This document shows, piece by piece, positions 63,747-64,000 of a stretch of 64,000 nucleotides of DNA. This DNA comes from Mycolicibacterium vulneris (lineage in GTDB: Bacteria > Actinomycetota > Actinomycetes > Mycobacteriales > Mycobacteriaceae). Below the pieces are notes generated by a model that worked only from the letters and a program-made list of their open reading frames with translations, made no database searches and was not told where the DNA came from. The DNA is taken from the NCBI RefSeq assembly GCF_002104765.1, contig NZ_NCXM01000022.1, forward strand, positions 45,740 through 109,739, given 5' to 3'. The position numbers and the translations under genes are program-made. Position 1 is the stretch's first letter. The number at the start of each line of letters is the position of its first letter.

Positions 63747-64000
63747 TTAGTTGGGTGGTGGTGGTTGGGGCTGGAAGGGTTGATACCACCACCAGTCGGC
63801 GCGCTCGCCGGTGGGCCCCGGGCATGGTCGGACAGCGGGTGGGGGAAGCTTTGGCGGGCGCGCGAGCGATCCCCCAGTGAGTCGTCGACCGGCGCTGTCG
63901 GTGACGACGAGATCGTCGGCGGGTCCGGTGATGGTGATGACGCCGCGGTGGTGTAGCCGGTGGTGATAGGGGCAGACCAGCACCAGGTTGAACAACTCGG
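63747..64000 (-). CDS. C-terminal part of a 13E12-repeat/HNH-type protein (5' part outside window)
   Basis: The visible C-terminal 84 residues contain the HNH half-motif LVCPYHHRLHHRG followed by a Pro-rich tail (WWWYQPFQPQPPPPN). This is how DUF222/HNH proteins of the 13E12 family end. Those are multi-copy in mycobacteria and probably mobile or recombination hot spots. The start lies beyond position 64000. Confidence 0.72.
   Translation of the reverse strand, partial: ELFNLVLVCPYHHRLHHRGVITITGPADDLVVTDSAGRRLTGGSLARPPKLPPPAVRPCPGPTGERADWWWYQPFQPQPPPPN

Noticed and set aside
63499..63825. Open frames between the Zur boxes and the HNH-type gene
   Set aside because: Both strands carry overlapping low-quality frames without start signals; not called as genes.
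1..64000. tRNA, rRNA, insertion sequence or prophage
   Set aside because: No cloverleaf, rRNA core, transposase or integrase was recognised on either strand; the only mobile-type hint is the HNH/13E12 end at the right edge.

Overview
This window comes from a nontuberculous Mycobacterium. The evidence is high GC, PE and PPE genes, a PE-PPE-domain acyltransferase, MmpL and PapA proteins, mbtI, F420-type and FadE genes, and a central block whose gene order matches the Mycobacterium tuberculosis stretch from Rv2415c (comEA) down to Rv2386c (mbtI), but more compact. Absent here are PE24, rpfD, che1, ggtB and the rest of the mycobactin cluster.

Region 1 (1-17.7 kb) is a trehalose polyphleate (TPP) type glycolipid locus. 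A 3693-residue two-module polyketide synthase is transcribed divergently from papA3, mmpL10 and a PE-PPE-domain acyltransferase that runs off the left edge. Both acyltransferase domains look malonyl-specific. Module 1 has KR only, while module 2 has DH, ER and KR, which fits alternating, iterative synthesis of phleic acids. Region 2 (17.7-20.4 kb) holds an F420/PPOX-fold protein and a two-subunit acyl-CoA dehydrogenase pair.

Region 3 (20.6-37.1 kb) is conserved housekeeping sequence: comEA-comEC, a holA-like gene, rpsT, a circularly permuted ATP-grasp/alpha-E/transglutaminase operon, a membrane protein, an MBL-fold hydrolase, a CBS protein, a PemK-like protein, lepA, two PknH-sensor-type lipoproteins, a GH15 trehalase homologue and two tiny membrane proteins. 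A 54-bp tandem repeat lies between convergent genes.

Region 4 (37.1-46.9 kb) is assimilatory sulfur metabolism. The subI-cysTWA sulfate importer converges on cysH-sirA, and each operon is preceded by a short cysteine-rich leader ORF (37144-37200 and 43691-43783), which points to cysteine-responsive attenuation. HemN/HemW, an SbtA-like permease and a small acidic protein follow. Region 5 (47.1-49.7 kb) has mbtI with an IdeR-like box, then desA1 with a DosR-like box upstream.

Region 6 (49.8-55.0 kb) is a five-gene operon resembling mymA-lipR-sadH, with a ferritin-like diiron protein and a MerR regulator added. Region 7 (55.0-63.3 kb) is a zinc module: znuA, znuC and two permeases with a dedicated Fur/Zur paralogue, a frameshifted CbiQ remnant, and an adjacent PE-PPE-PPE-DUF732 cluster. 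Zur-like 21-bp palindromes precede both znuA (one) and the PE gene (two). The right edge cuts the C-terminal part of a 13E12/HNH-type gene.
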